Shown here one piece after another: positions 8,243-15,718 of a DNA stretch of 64,000 bases. The position numbers and the translations under genes were made by a program. The stretch covers positions 1-64,000 of the forward strand of contig CAKSDC010000006.1 in assembly GCA_934444765.1 (NCBI GenBank). The letters are read 5' to 3'. This DNA is from an uncultured Oscillospiraceae bacterium. GTDB lineage: Bacteria > Bacillota > Clostridia > Oscillospirales > Ruminococcaceae. The first letter of the stretch is position 1. Each line of letters opens with the position of its first letter. The notes beneath the pieces are model-generated. The model searched no databases, had not been told where the DNA came from, and saw nothing but the letters and a program-made list of their open reading frames with translations.

Positions 8243-8695
8243 TTAATACTTAAATAATACTTCACTGTTAGAAGTATCATCATCTATAGGTATACCGTCT
8301 ATAACGTCTTGTAGAGTAGTATTGTCTACTACGTCGTTTATAGCTTTGTTGAGTTTAATCCATAAAGGAAGTGTAAGACATTCTTTAGCACGTGGACATT
8401 GATTAACCTTGTCATCTAAACAGGATACAGGCGTTAAAGAACCTTCTACACAACGGAGTATCATGCCTATAGTGTAATCTTTAGGAGAGTACGCTAACTT
8501 GTAGCCCCCCTTATTACCTCTAATGCTCTTAACGTAACCCGCACGACTTAATAGTATTATAATCTGTTCTATGTACTTAACCGAAACCGATTGACGTTCT
8601 GCAACGTTTTTAATAGGAATGTATTCTCCGTCATCGTTCATAGCCAAGTCGAGCATAATTCTAACTGCGTACCTACCTTTAGTAGAAATCTTCAT
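8243..8695 (-). CDS. Rrf2-family transcriptional regulator, IscR-like
   Basis: The 150-residue protein begins MKISTKGRYAVRIMLDLA, the classical Rrf2 N terminus. It has a winged helix-turn-helix (about 25-65, including YIEQI and GGY) and a C-terminal part with Cys92, Cys100 and Cys106 spaced much like the Fe-S-binding cysteines of IscR. Fe-S or redox sensing is therefore likely. iscS and nifU, the usual neighbours, are absent. It has its own promoter and is divergent from apgM. CymR-type regulators lack these cysteines. Confidence 0.9.
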   Translation of the reverse strand: MKISTKGRYAVRIMLDLAMNDDGEYIPIKNVAERQSVSVKYIEQIIILLSRAGYVKSIRGNKGGYKLAYSPKDYTIGMILRCVEGSLTPVSCLDDKVNQCPRAKECLTLPLWIKLNKAINDVVDNTTLQDVIDGIPIDDDTSNSEVLFKY

Positions 8696-8728
8696 ACATA
8701 TACTCCTTCCAAATAGTATTCTACTACT

Positions 8729-8757
8729 ATTATACTATGAAATAGACGTTTAGTCAA
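8729..8757 (-). promoter_or_regulatory. Promoter for the Rrf2 regulator
   Basis: On the minus strand, TTGACT, 17 bases and TATAAT lie 33 bases upstream of the ATG. Confidence 0.78.
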
Positions 8758-8806
8758 CTAATACCAATCTAAAAATGTATTAGTTTTAATGCAGTAAAGT
8801 GCTGAC

Positions 8807-8835
8807 TTGACAATATCTAAGTATTAAGATATAAT
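8807..8835 (+). promoter_or_regulatory. Promoter for apgM
   Basis: TTGACA (8807-8812), 17 bases and TATAAT (8830-8835) form a consensus promoter. A leader of about 60 bases follows before the apgM ribosome binding site. Confidence 0.85.
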
Positions 8836-8904
8836 ACTATTAGGAATACTATGGTATTCTGAGCGTTAATTCAGCAAAGTATATTTTTGAAAGGACTTTT
8901 TTAT

Positions 8905-10113
8905 ATGAAGTATTTAGTAGTTCTATGTGACGGTATGGCTGACTATCCTATTGAAGAGTTAGACAACAAGACACCTTTAGAGTACGCTAACACTCCTATG
9001 ATGGATAAGTTAGCAAAACATTCTTATGTAGGTTTAATCAAAACCGTTCAAGACGGTATGAAACCTGGTAGCGACGTAGCTAATCTTTCGGTATTAGGTT
9101 ATGACCCTGAACAGTATTATACTGGACGTTCTCCATTAGAGGCTGGTAGCATAGGTATAGATATGAAACCTACTGACGTATCTTTAAGATGTAACTTAGT
9201 AACTCTTACCGATGAGCCTGAATACTCTGACAAGACTATATTAGACTACTGTGCAGACGATATTTCCACTGAAGAAGCTAAGGTATTAATAGACTACTTA
9301 GCAGAACGTCTTAACTCTGAAGAGTTTGCATTCTATAGTGGTGTAAGTTACAGACATTGCTTAATCTGGAATAATGGTACTTTAGATATAGGCACTCTAA
9401 CACCTCCTCATGATATCACTGGTAAGCCTATTAAAGAGTATATTCCTACTCATGCTAATGCACAAAAGTTATACGACCTAATGGTTAAGTCTTACGACCT
9501 ATTAAAAGACCACCCTGTTAATCTAAAAAGAGTAGCCGAAGGTAAAAGACCTGCTAACAGTATATGGCTATGGGGCGAAGGTGTTAGAGCTAACCTTGAC
9601 GACTTTACTCAAAAGTTTGGTCTTAAGGGTTCTATGATATCCGCTGTAGACCTACTTAAAGGTATAGGTAAGTTCTCTAATATGCATGTAGTAAACGTAG
9701 AAGGTGCTACTGGCTACATAGATACTAACTTTGAAGGTAAAGCTAACGCAGGTATCAAAGAGTTCCAAAATGGACAGGACTTTGTATATATCCACATAGA
9801 AGCTCCTGATGAATGCGGTCATAGAAACGAAATGATGAATAAAGTTAAGGCTATAGAAACTATCGATGCTAAAATACTAACTCCTGTAGTAGAGTATCTA
9901 CAGTCTACTGGTGAAGGATTTAAAGTATTAGTAACTCCTGACCACCCTACTCCATTAGCTTTAAGAACTCACACTAACGACCCTATACCATTCTTTGTAT
10001 ACGATAGCACTAAGTCTATAGACGGTGTAGACGGTTTCTGTGAAAAGACTGCAAAAGCTACTGGTAACTACATACCTAAAGGTTATATGTTAATGCAAGA
10101 ATTTTCTAAGTAG
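8905..10113 (+). CDS. apgM: Cofactor-independent phosphoglycerate mutase, archaeal/ApgM type
   Basis: It interconverts 3- and 2-phosphoglycerate in glycolysis. The protein of about 402 residues has the alkaline-phosphatase-like metal site: DGMADYP near the N terminus, the catalytic-Ser region GSDVANLSVLGYDP, HIEAPDECGH and DHPTP. Length and motifs match the ApgM family rather than the longer bacterial GpmI. The start is ATG 8905, nine bases after AAAGGA; an in-frame TTG 18 bases upstream precedes that SD and is rejected. The gene is monocistronic and ends at a long palindrome. Confidence 0.93.
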   Translation: MKYLVVLCDGMADYPIEELDNKTPLEYANTPMMDKLAKHSYVGLIKTVQDGMKPGSDVANLSVLGYDPEQYYTGRSPLEAGSIGIDMKPTDVSLRCNLVTLTDEPEYSDKTILDYCADDISTEEAKVLIDYLAERLNSEEFAFYSGVSYRHCLIWNNGTLDIGTLTPPHDITGKPIKEYIPTHANAQKLYDLMVKSYDLLKDHPVNLKRVAEGKRPANSIWLWGEGVRANLDDFTQKFGLKGSMISAVDLLKGIGKFSNMHVVNVEGATGYIDTNFEGKANAGIKEFQNGQDFVYIHIEAPDECGHRNEMMNKVKAIETIDAKILTPVVEYLQSTGEGFKVLVTPDHPTPLALRTHTNDPIPFFVYDSTKSIDGVDGFCEKTAKATGNYIPKGYMLMQEFSK

Positions 10114-10142
10114 ATATAGACGAATAATATAATATATATTAA

Positions 10143-10172
10143 TAGGGAACGTTCTAATTGGAACGTTCCCTA
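10143..10172. terminator. Palindromic hairpin between apgM and pheT
   Basis: The perfect arms TAGGGAACGTTC and GAACGTTCCCTA enclose a 6-base loop. Neither side has a clean T-run, but the position between convergent genes supports a bidirectional terminator. Confidence 0.65.
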
Positions 10173-10206
10173 TCGTGTTATATATCAACAGACTATAGCG
10201 TTTATA

Positions 10207-12636
10207 CTACGCTCTTAACTCTGCACCTATCTTAGCAAGTGCTTTAAGGACACGTTTCATAGTAGCTTCTGTCTGTTCGTCTGTTAGAGTACCCTCAGCG
10301 GAACGCATAGTGATAGAGTATGCCATACTCTTTTTATCCACGCCGACCTTTTCAGCGTCCATAAATACGTCGAATAGGTTTACACTTTCGAGAGTTTTTC
10401 CTACAGCCTCTTTGATAGTCTTTTCTACAGTACCAGCAGGTAAAGACTTATCGCATACTAAACTAATATCTCTGCTGACTGCTGGATACTTAGGTAATGG
10501 CTTGTAGTTCTTTTCTGTAATAGCTATAGCTTGCATTTCTGGAATTAAGAACTTAGCAACGTATACTTTAGTGTCTATACCATAAGCGTTAGCTACTGTA
10601 GGATGAACTTCACCCATGATACCTATGGTAACGTCGCCTGACTTAACTATTGCAGTTCTGGTTGGGTGAAAAGCAGATACTTCATCAAAGTAACAGTCTT
10701 CTGTTGGGCGAACGTATTCAGTATTTTGAACGCCTATTCTATCTAATAGAGTTTCTACTATACCCTTTAAAGTAAAGAAGTCGCAACTACCATACATACC
10801 TATAGATAGACGCTTAGGTTCGTTAGGTAGAGTATTAGCATCACCAGTAGGAATATATTCATTGCCTATCTCGAATAGCTTAACGGAAGGGTTTCTGTAG
10901 TTATAGTTTTTAGAGAGTATCTCTAACATAGATGGAATAGTAGTAGTTCTCATAACGCTTGTATCTTCACCAAGAGGGTTAGTAATAGTTACAGTATTTC
11001 TTAACTTGCTATCTTGTGGAAGGTTAATCTTATCGAAGTACTTAGGACTGATAAATGAGAACGTAGCGATTTCGTAACAACCAGTAGATACCATAGTATT
11101 TAGTATAGAGTTCTCAAACTTTTGTGAAGTGGTAAGTTGAGCGTCTGCTACACCCTTAAAGTTAGTCGAAACTATGTTATTGTAGCCATATATTCTTGCT
11201 ACTTCTTCTGCGATATCACAAGGACGTTCAATATCCACTCTAAAAGTAGGAGCGTATACTAAACCGTCTTTAACGGTAAAGTCTAAAGAGTTTAGATACT
11301 TAACCATATCTTCTTCTGGGATGTTAGTACCTAAGAAGTTATTAATCCAAGTAGAAGAAAATTCTACAGTATTAGGAGTTTTGTCGGTATAGTCTTCATC
11401 TATAGTAGTCTTAACTACTTCACCAGCACCTAACTCTTCTACTAATTGGAACGCTCTATTTAGAGCCTTCATAGTAGCTTGTTGGTCTAATCCCTTTTCA
11501 AAACGTGCTGAAGCGTCGGTTCTCATGCCAAGAGCCTTAGCGGTACGTCTTACGGATACAGGGTCGAACACTGCACTCTCGAATACTACAGTTTGAGTTA
11601 AAGGTAAGTCTGTAACAGAACCGTCCATAATACCACTGTATTCACCACCCATAACGCCAGCTACTGCTATAGGCTTTTCCTTATCAGCGATTACTAACAT
11701 ATCTTTAGATAGTGTTCTTTCTTGACCGTCAAGAGTAGTAATCTTTTCGCCGTCTACTGCGTTACGAATATTGATTTCATTTCCAGATACATACTTTAGG
11801 TCAAAAGCGTGCATAGGTTGACCGTATTCAAGCATTACATAGTTAGTAATATCTACAAAGTTGTTGATAGGTCTAACACCACTTGCACGAAGTCTTTCTC
11901 TTAACCAACGTGGAGAAGGTTCTATCTTAACGTTCTTTACTAAACCTGCACAGTATCTTTTGCAAAGGTCTTTGTTTAGAACGTTTACCTTTAATTCGTC
12001 GGAGATGTTACCGTCTACACCGTTGAAATGAGGTTCTGGAACGTTTAAAGGAACGTTAAAAGTAGCAGAAGTCTCTCTTGCTAAACCTATTACAGATAGA
12101 CAGTCCGGTCTATTAGAAGTAATTTCAAACTCTACGGAAGTATCGTTTAAACCGAGTGCAGTGTGGATATCATCGCCGATACTACAAGGTTCTTGAATTA
12201 CTAATACACCCTCAGGGTCAGCATATGGGAAGTCATGAGTAGTTAGTTTTAAGGTATCTAAACCGCAGAACATACCCACACTTAGTACGCCTCTAACCTT
12301 ACCTTTTTTAATCTTTAAAGGTTTACCTTCATCGAACACGGTAGCACCATCAAGAGCTACAGGAACTAAGTCTTGTGGTTGAACGTTAGTAGCATTAGTA
12401 ACTATTTGAATAGGTTCTTCTTTACCGATATCTACTTTACATACGAATAGATGGTCAGAATTTTCATGTTTAACCTTTTCTAATATCTTACCTACTACTA
12501 CGTTGGTTATATCTGCACCTTCAACTTCGTAACCTTCAACTTTAGAACCACTTAAAGTCATGCCACTAACGAACTCTTTAGTAGTAGTGTTACCTAAGTC
12601 CACATAGTCAGCAAGCCATTTCATAGATAAATTCAT
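10207..12636 (-). CDS. pheT: Phenylalanine--tRNA ligase, beta subunit
   Basis: This is the beta chain of the (alpha-beta)2 enzyme that charges tRNA-Phe. The 809 residues match the usual full-length bacterial PheT. In order: an N-terminal tRNA-binding OB domain (about 40-150), B3/B4 editing domain (about 205-370; GRPINNFVDITNY-like segment), B5 domain, catalytic-like core and a C-terminal anticodon-binding FDX-ACB domain (YPAVSRDISLV, final 95 residues). It lies 18 bases downstream of pheS and is controlled with it by the T-box leader. Confidence 0.97.
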   Translation of the reverse strand: MNLSMKWLADYVDLGNTTTKEFVSGMTLSGSKVEGYEVEGADITNVVVGKILEKVKHENSDHLFVCKVDIGKEEPIQIVTNATNVQPQDLVPVALDGATVFDEGKPLKIKKGKVRGVLSVGMFCGLDTLKLTTHDFPYADPEGVLVIQEPCSIGDDIHTALGLNDTSVEFEITSNRPDCLSVIGLARETSATFNVPLNVPEPHFNGVDGNISDELKVNVLNKDLCKRYCAGLVKNVKIEPSPRWLRERLRASGVRPINNFVDITNYVMLEYGQPMHAFDLKYVSGNEINIRNAVDGEKITTLDGQERTLSKDMLVIADKEKPIAVAGVMGGEYSGIMDGSVTDLPLTQTVVFESAVFDPVSVRRTAKALGMRTDASARFEKGLDQQATMKALNRAFQLVEELGAGEVVKTTIDEDYTDKTPNTVEFSSTWINNFLGTNIPEEDMVKYLNSLDFTVKDGLVYAPTFRVDIERPCDIAEEVARIYGYNNIVSTNFKGVADAQLTTSQKFENSILNTMVSTGCYEIATFSFISPKYFDKINLPQDSKLRNTVTITNPLGEDTSVMRTTTIPSMLEILSKNYNYRNPSVKLFEIGNEYIPTGDANTLPNEPKRLSIGMYGSCDFFTLKGIVETLLDRIGVQNTEYVRPTEDCYFDEVSAFHPTRTAIVKSGDVTIGIMGEVHPTVANAYGIDTKVYVAKFLIPEMQAIAITEKNYKPLPKYPAVSRDISLVCDKSLPAGTVEKTIKEAVGKTLESVNLFDVFMDAEKVGVDKKSMAYSITMRSAEGTLTDEQTEATMKRVLKALAKIGAELRA

Positions 12637-12654
12637 AATTAAAAACCTCCCATA

Positions 12655-13674
12655 TTAGAACTGATTTAAAAATCTCATATCGTTTTCGTATAGTAGACGC
12701 ATATCACTAATGTTGTATCTTCTCATAACTATACGTTCAAGACCTAAACCAAAAGCAAAGCCAGAGTAGATACTGCTATCTATACCGCAGTTTTCTAATA
12801 CTTTAGGGTGTACCATACCTGCACCGAGTAGTTCAATATAGCCTTCATTCTTACATACTCTGCAACCCTTACCGTGACAGTTAAAGCACATAACGTCTAC
12901 TTCTGCGGAAGGTTCTGTAAATGGGAAATGGTGAGGTCTTAGTCTAATCTTGCAGTCTTCACCATATAGACGCTTCATTAAAGTTTCAAGAGTACCTTTT
13001 AAGTCACCCATAGTAATACCCTTATCTACTACTAAGCCTTCTATTTGGTGGAATAGTGGAGAGTGAGTAGCATCTACAGCGTCGGAACGGTATACTCTAC
13101 CTGGAGAGATTACTCTAATAGGAGGTTTTTGGTTTTCCATAACGTGTACTTGTACAGAGGAAGTCTGTGTTCTAAGTAGAACGTTATCGCTAATATAGAA
13201 AGTATCTTGAGTATCTCTTGCTGGGTGGTCAGGAGGTAAGTTTAAAGCCTCAAAGTTGTAATAGTCGGTTTCTACTTCTGGACCATCGGCTATAGAAAAT
13301 CCCATACCTAAAAAGATATCTTTAACTTCATTCATAACAGTAGTTAGTGGGTGTAGCTTACCTACTTCTACTTTAGAACCAGGTAGAGTGATATCTATTT
13401 CTTCATCTTTAATCTTCTGTTGCATCTCTAAAGCCTTAAGACTTTCTAACTTTTGAGATATAGCACTTTCGATATCCGCTTTAACTCTGTTAGCAAATTG
13501 ACCTACTTCTTTTCTTTCGTCTGGGGTTAGCTTACCCATTTGATTTAAGATAGCTTTTAGTTCGCCTTTTTTACCAAGGTATTTAATTCTTAAATCGTCT
13601 AAACCCTTAATAGAGCTACAGCTTTCTAACTCTTGTTTAGCCACAGCCTCTATATTTTGTAACTGTTCTTTCAA
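12655..13674 (-). CDS. pheS: Phenylalanine--tRNA ligase, alpha subunit
   Basis: PheS carries the aminoacylation active site. The 339-residue protein has an N-terminal coiled coil (about 1-90; includes KYLGKKGEL) that binds tRNA and a class II catalytic core with motif 2 (HHFPFTEPSAEVDV) and motif 3 (GFAFGLGLERIVM). The length is typical. The ATG lies at the end of the T-box leader after an AAAGGGTGAT ribosome binding site, so expression should rise when uncharged tRNA-Phe accumulates. Confidence 0.97.
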   Translation of the reverse strand: MKEQLQNIEAVAKQELESCSSIKGLDDLRIKYLGKKGELKAILNQMGKLTPDERKEVGQFANRVKADIESAISQKLESLKALEMQQKIKDEEIDITLPGSKVEVGKLHPLTTVMNEVKDIFLGMGFSIADGPEVETDYYNFEALNLPPDHPARDTQDTFYISDNVLLRTQTSSVQVHVMENQKPPIRVISPGRVYRSDAVDATHSPLFHQIEGLVVDKGITMGDLKGTLETLMKRLYGEDCKIRLRPHHFPFTEPSAEVDVMCFNCHGKGCRVCKNEGYIELLGAGMVHPKVLENCGIDSSIYSGFAFGLGLERIVMRRYNISDMRLLYENDMRFLNQF

Positions 13675-13713
13675 GTATTATCACCCTTTATTAATATTTT
13701 TTATATTTAAAAA

Positions 13714-13975
13714 AAGTCTTGTCCCCGATTAAAACAGGACAAGACTTATCTATCTTGAATTATTAACCACCCATTTTAAAAGAAGCCAACACTTCCGCAC
13801 CCTTAACGCAGGATTTACGTTTTAACCTAATAGAAAAACGCCGTTCCGTTCAGTTAAACCACTCGTGAGGGAACTTCACTATAAGCATATATAAGGTACT
13901 TTCAGCCGTGATACCTCTCTCTAAGATACTAAACTATATAGTTACTTTTCTCAGTCAATGTGTTTATATTAGACT
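13714..13975 (-). promoter_or_regulatory. T-box riboswitch leader, Phe-specific
   Basis: Read on the minus strand, the leader has a Stem I with the conserved apical GCTGAAAG segment, a specifier loop TGAAG-TTC-CCTCACGAG (TTC at 13871-13873, a Phe codon), and the T-box core GGGTGGTT (about 13762-13773), whose TGGT can pair with the tRNA ACCA end. The terminator has arms AAGTCTTGTCC/GGACAAGACTT (13714-13747) and a T-run. This accounts for the longest gene-free stretch of the window, 13675-14171. Uncharged tRNA-Phe is expected to favour antitermination of pheST. Confidence 0.92.
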
Positions 13976-13981
13976 GAATAT

Positions 13982-14010
13982 ATTATACAGTAAAAATTTT
14001 TGATTGTCAA
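13982..14010 (-). promoter_or_regulatory. Promoter of the pheST T-box transcript
   Basis: On the minus strand, TTGACA (14005-14010), 17 bases and TATAAT (13982-13987) form a perfect consensus just upstream of the T-box. Confidence 0.88.
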
Positions 14011-14084
14011 GCAGTTTTTTAGGCTAAATACCATAATATATCCAACTGTCAAAATATATAGAGTATTCTATTTATCAAAATCTC

Positions 14085-14113
14085 TTGAAAAACGATTGTA
14101 TCTATGTTAGAAT
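14085..14113 (+). promoter_or_regulatory. Promoter for the DtxR-LCP-GH2-DHH operon
   Basis: TTGAAA (14085-14090), 17 bases and TAGAAT (14108-14113) lie about 60 bases before the DtxR-type ATG. Confidence 0.7.
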
Positions 14114-14171
14114 AGTACTATAGTTAAGTACACACTATATAATAATTAATAGAAAGGAACTATTATATAAT

Positions 14172-14543
14172 ATGGCAATATACAAATCGGGAGAAGACTA
14201 TTTAGAAACTATATTAATACTAAGCAAAAACGGTAACTTTGTACGCTCTATAGACGTTGCTACAGAAATGGGATTTTCTAAAGCGAGCGTTAGCCGAGCA
14301 GTAAACATTCTAAAAAACGAAGGCTTAATTACTATAGAACCAGACGGTCAATTAAAACTAACCGAAAAAGGCGAAACTAAAGCTAATTCGGTATATAGCA
14401 GACACAACCTATTAAAAAAGTTCTTTATAGAATTTCTTGGTGTGGACGAAGACACTGCTACTAATGACGCTTGCAAAATAGAACACGTGATAAGCGAACA
14501 GACATATCTTAAACTTAAAGAATACGTTAAAAATAACCAATAG
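14172..14543 (+). CDS. DtxR/MntR-family metal-dependent regulator
   Basis: The 123-residue protein has an N-terminal winged helix-turn-helix (about 5-70; EDYLETILIL opening, VRSIDVATEMGFSKASVSRAV recognition region) and a metal-binding dimerisation domain including the DACKIEH motif. The SH3-like third domain of DtxR is absent, as in MntR. It would repress target genes when Mn(II) or Fe(II) is bound. No metal transporter is nearby, which is unusual. It is first in an apparent four-gene operon with cell-wall and carbohydrate functions. Confidence 0.85.
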   Translation: MAIYKSGEDYLETILILSKNGNFVRSIDVATEMGFSKASVSRAVNILKNEGLITIEPDGQLKLTEKGETKANSVYSRHNLLKKFFIEFLGVDEDTATNDACKIEHVISEQTYLKLKEYVKNNQ

Positions 14544-14556
14544 GAAGTGATACCCC

Positions 14557-15690
14557 TTGCCAAATAGCAAGAAAAAACCACGTTCTAAAAATAGCGATAG
14601 CTATAATACGCAAGAAATATTCTATATTCCTGCATATACTACCGATAGTAACACCTCACATAGCAAAAGTAATAGTAGTAAAAACTCCAATAGAAGTAAC
14701 TCTTCACAAAAGAACAGTACACCCTCTAAAAAGATGCAGTCTAAACGCACTAATCCAGTAGCTAAATTCTTTGGAACTATATTCAAGATACTACTAACTA
14801 TATATATCATATATAGTATATTAGCTATACTATGTATTAGTAGAGTGGATACCGTTCAGTTAGATAGAGCTTACAGCAATAGTAATGCAACGTTGAACTC
14901 TGCAATGGTTAAAAACGTCTTGTTAATAGGTACAGACGGCAGAACTGCCGAAGACCATGGGCGTTCCGATAGTATGGTACTGCTATCTATAAACTACAAA
15001 AGCAGTACTATTACTATGACTTCTTTTATGCGTGATATGTACGTTAGTATTCCTGAATACTATAACGATAAACTTAACGCTTCATATTCGCATGGTGGTG
15101 CAAGTCTGCTATTAGATACCATAGAGAATAACTTTAACATAGGTATAGACGACTGCATAATAGTAGACTTTTCATCTTTTATTAAAATAGTGGACGCTAT
15201 AGGTGGCGTAAATATAACCGTATCAGATAGCGAAGCTACCGAAATCAACAACATTCTAATTAGCGAAGTAAACTCTATAGCAGGCGATGAACGTAATAGT
15301 GACCTACTAACTTCCGGTGGTGAATATCTGCTAAATGGAAAACAGGCACTCTCCTATAGTCGTATTAGATATGTAGGTAATGCCGACTTTGAACGCACTC
15401 AACGTCAAAGAACAGTAATAGACGCTATAATAAAAAGAGTTAAAACTCCTAACCTATTTAGAGTGTTTAACTTTGCGAATACTACGGCTTCACAGATTAC
15501 CACTAATATTAACGCTCTTGAAATGTATGGACTATCCTTACAAGTTCCGTGTCTTTTAACGTTCGACTTAGTACAACAACGCATTCCAGCAGACGATACA
15601 TGGTACTATGATGATATAGACGGTCAATCTGTAATAGTGGTCGACTTTGAACAGAATACTAAGTATCTATCGGATACTATATATAATTAA
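14557..15690 (+). CDS. LytR-CpsA-Psr (LCP) family cell-wall ligase
   Basis: LCP enzymes transfer undecaprenyl-linked glycopolymers onto peptidoglycan outside the membrane. The 377-residue protein has a Lys/Ser/Asn-rich cytoplasmic tail (about 1-70), one transmembrane helix (about 72-95) and the LCP domain with LLIGTDGR, SDSMVLLSI, SFMRDMYVSIP, ALSYSRIRY and FERTQRQR. The Asp and Arg residues that bind pyrophosphate lipids are present. Translation starts at TTG 14557 after AGGAAGTGAT. It is 13 bases downstream of the DtxR-type gene. Confidence 0.92.
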   Translation: MPNSKKKPRSKNSDSYNTQEIFYIPAYTTDSNTSHSKSNSSKNSNRSNSSQKNSTPSKKMQSKRTNPVAKFFGTIFKILLTIYIIYSILAILCISRVDTVQLDRAYSNSNATLNSAMVKNVLLIGTDGRTAEDHGRSDSMVLLSINYKSSTITMTSFMRDMYVSIPEYYNDKLNASYSHGGASLLLDTIENNFNIGIDDCIIVDFSSFIKIVDAIGGVNITVSDSEATEINNILISEVNSIAGDERNSDLLTSGGEYLLNGKQALSYSRIRYVGNADFERTQRQRTVIDAIIKRVKTPNLFRVFNFANTTASQITTNINALEMYGLSLQVPCLLTFDLVQQRIPADDTWYYDDIDGQSVIVVDFEQNTKYLSDTIYN

Positions 15691-15718
15691 TTATACTCTT
15701 TGAAAGGAGAATATATCT

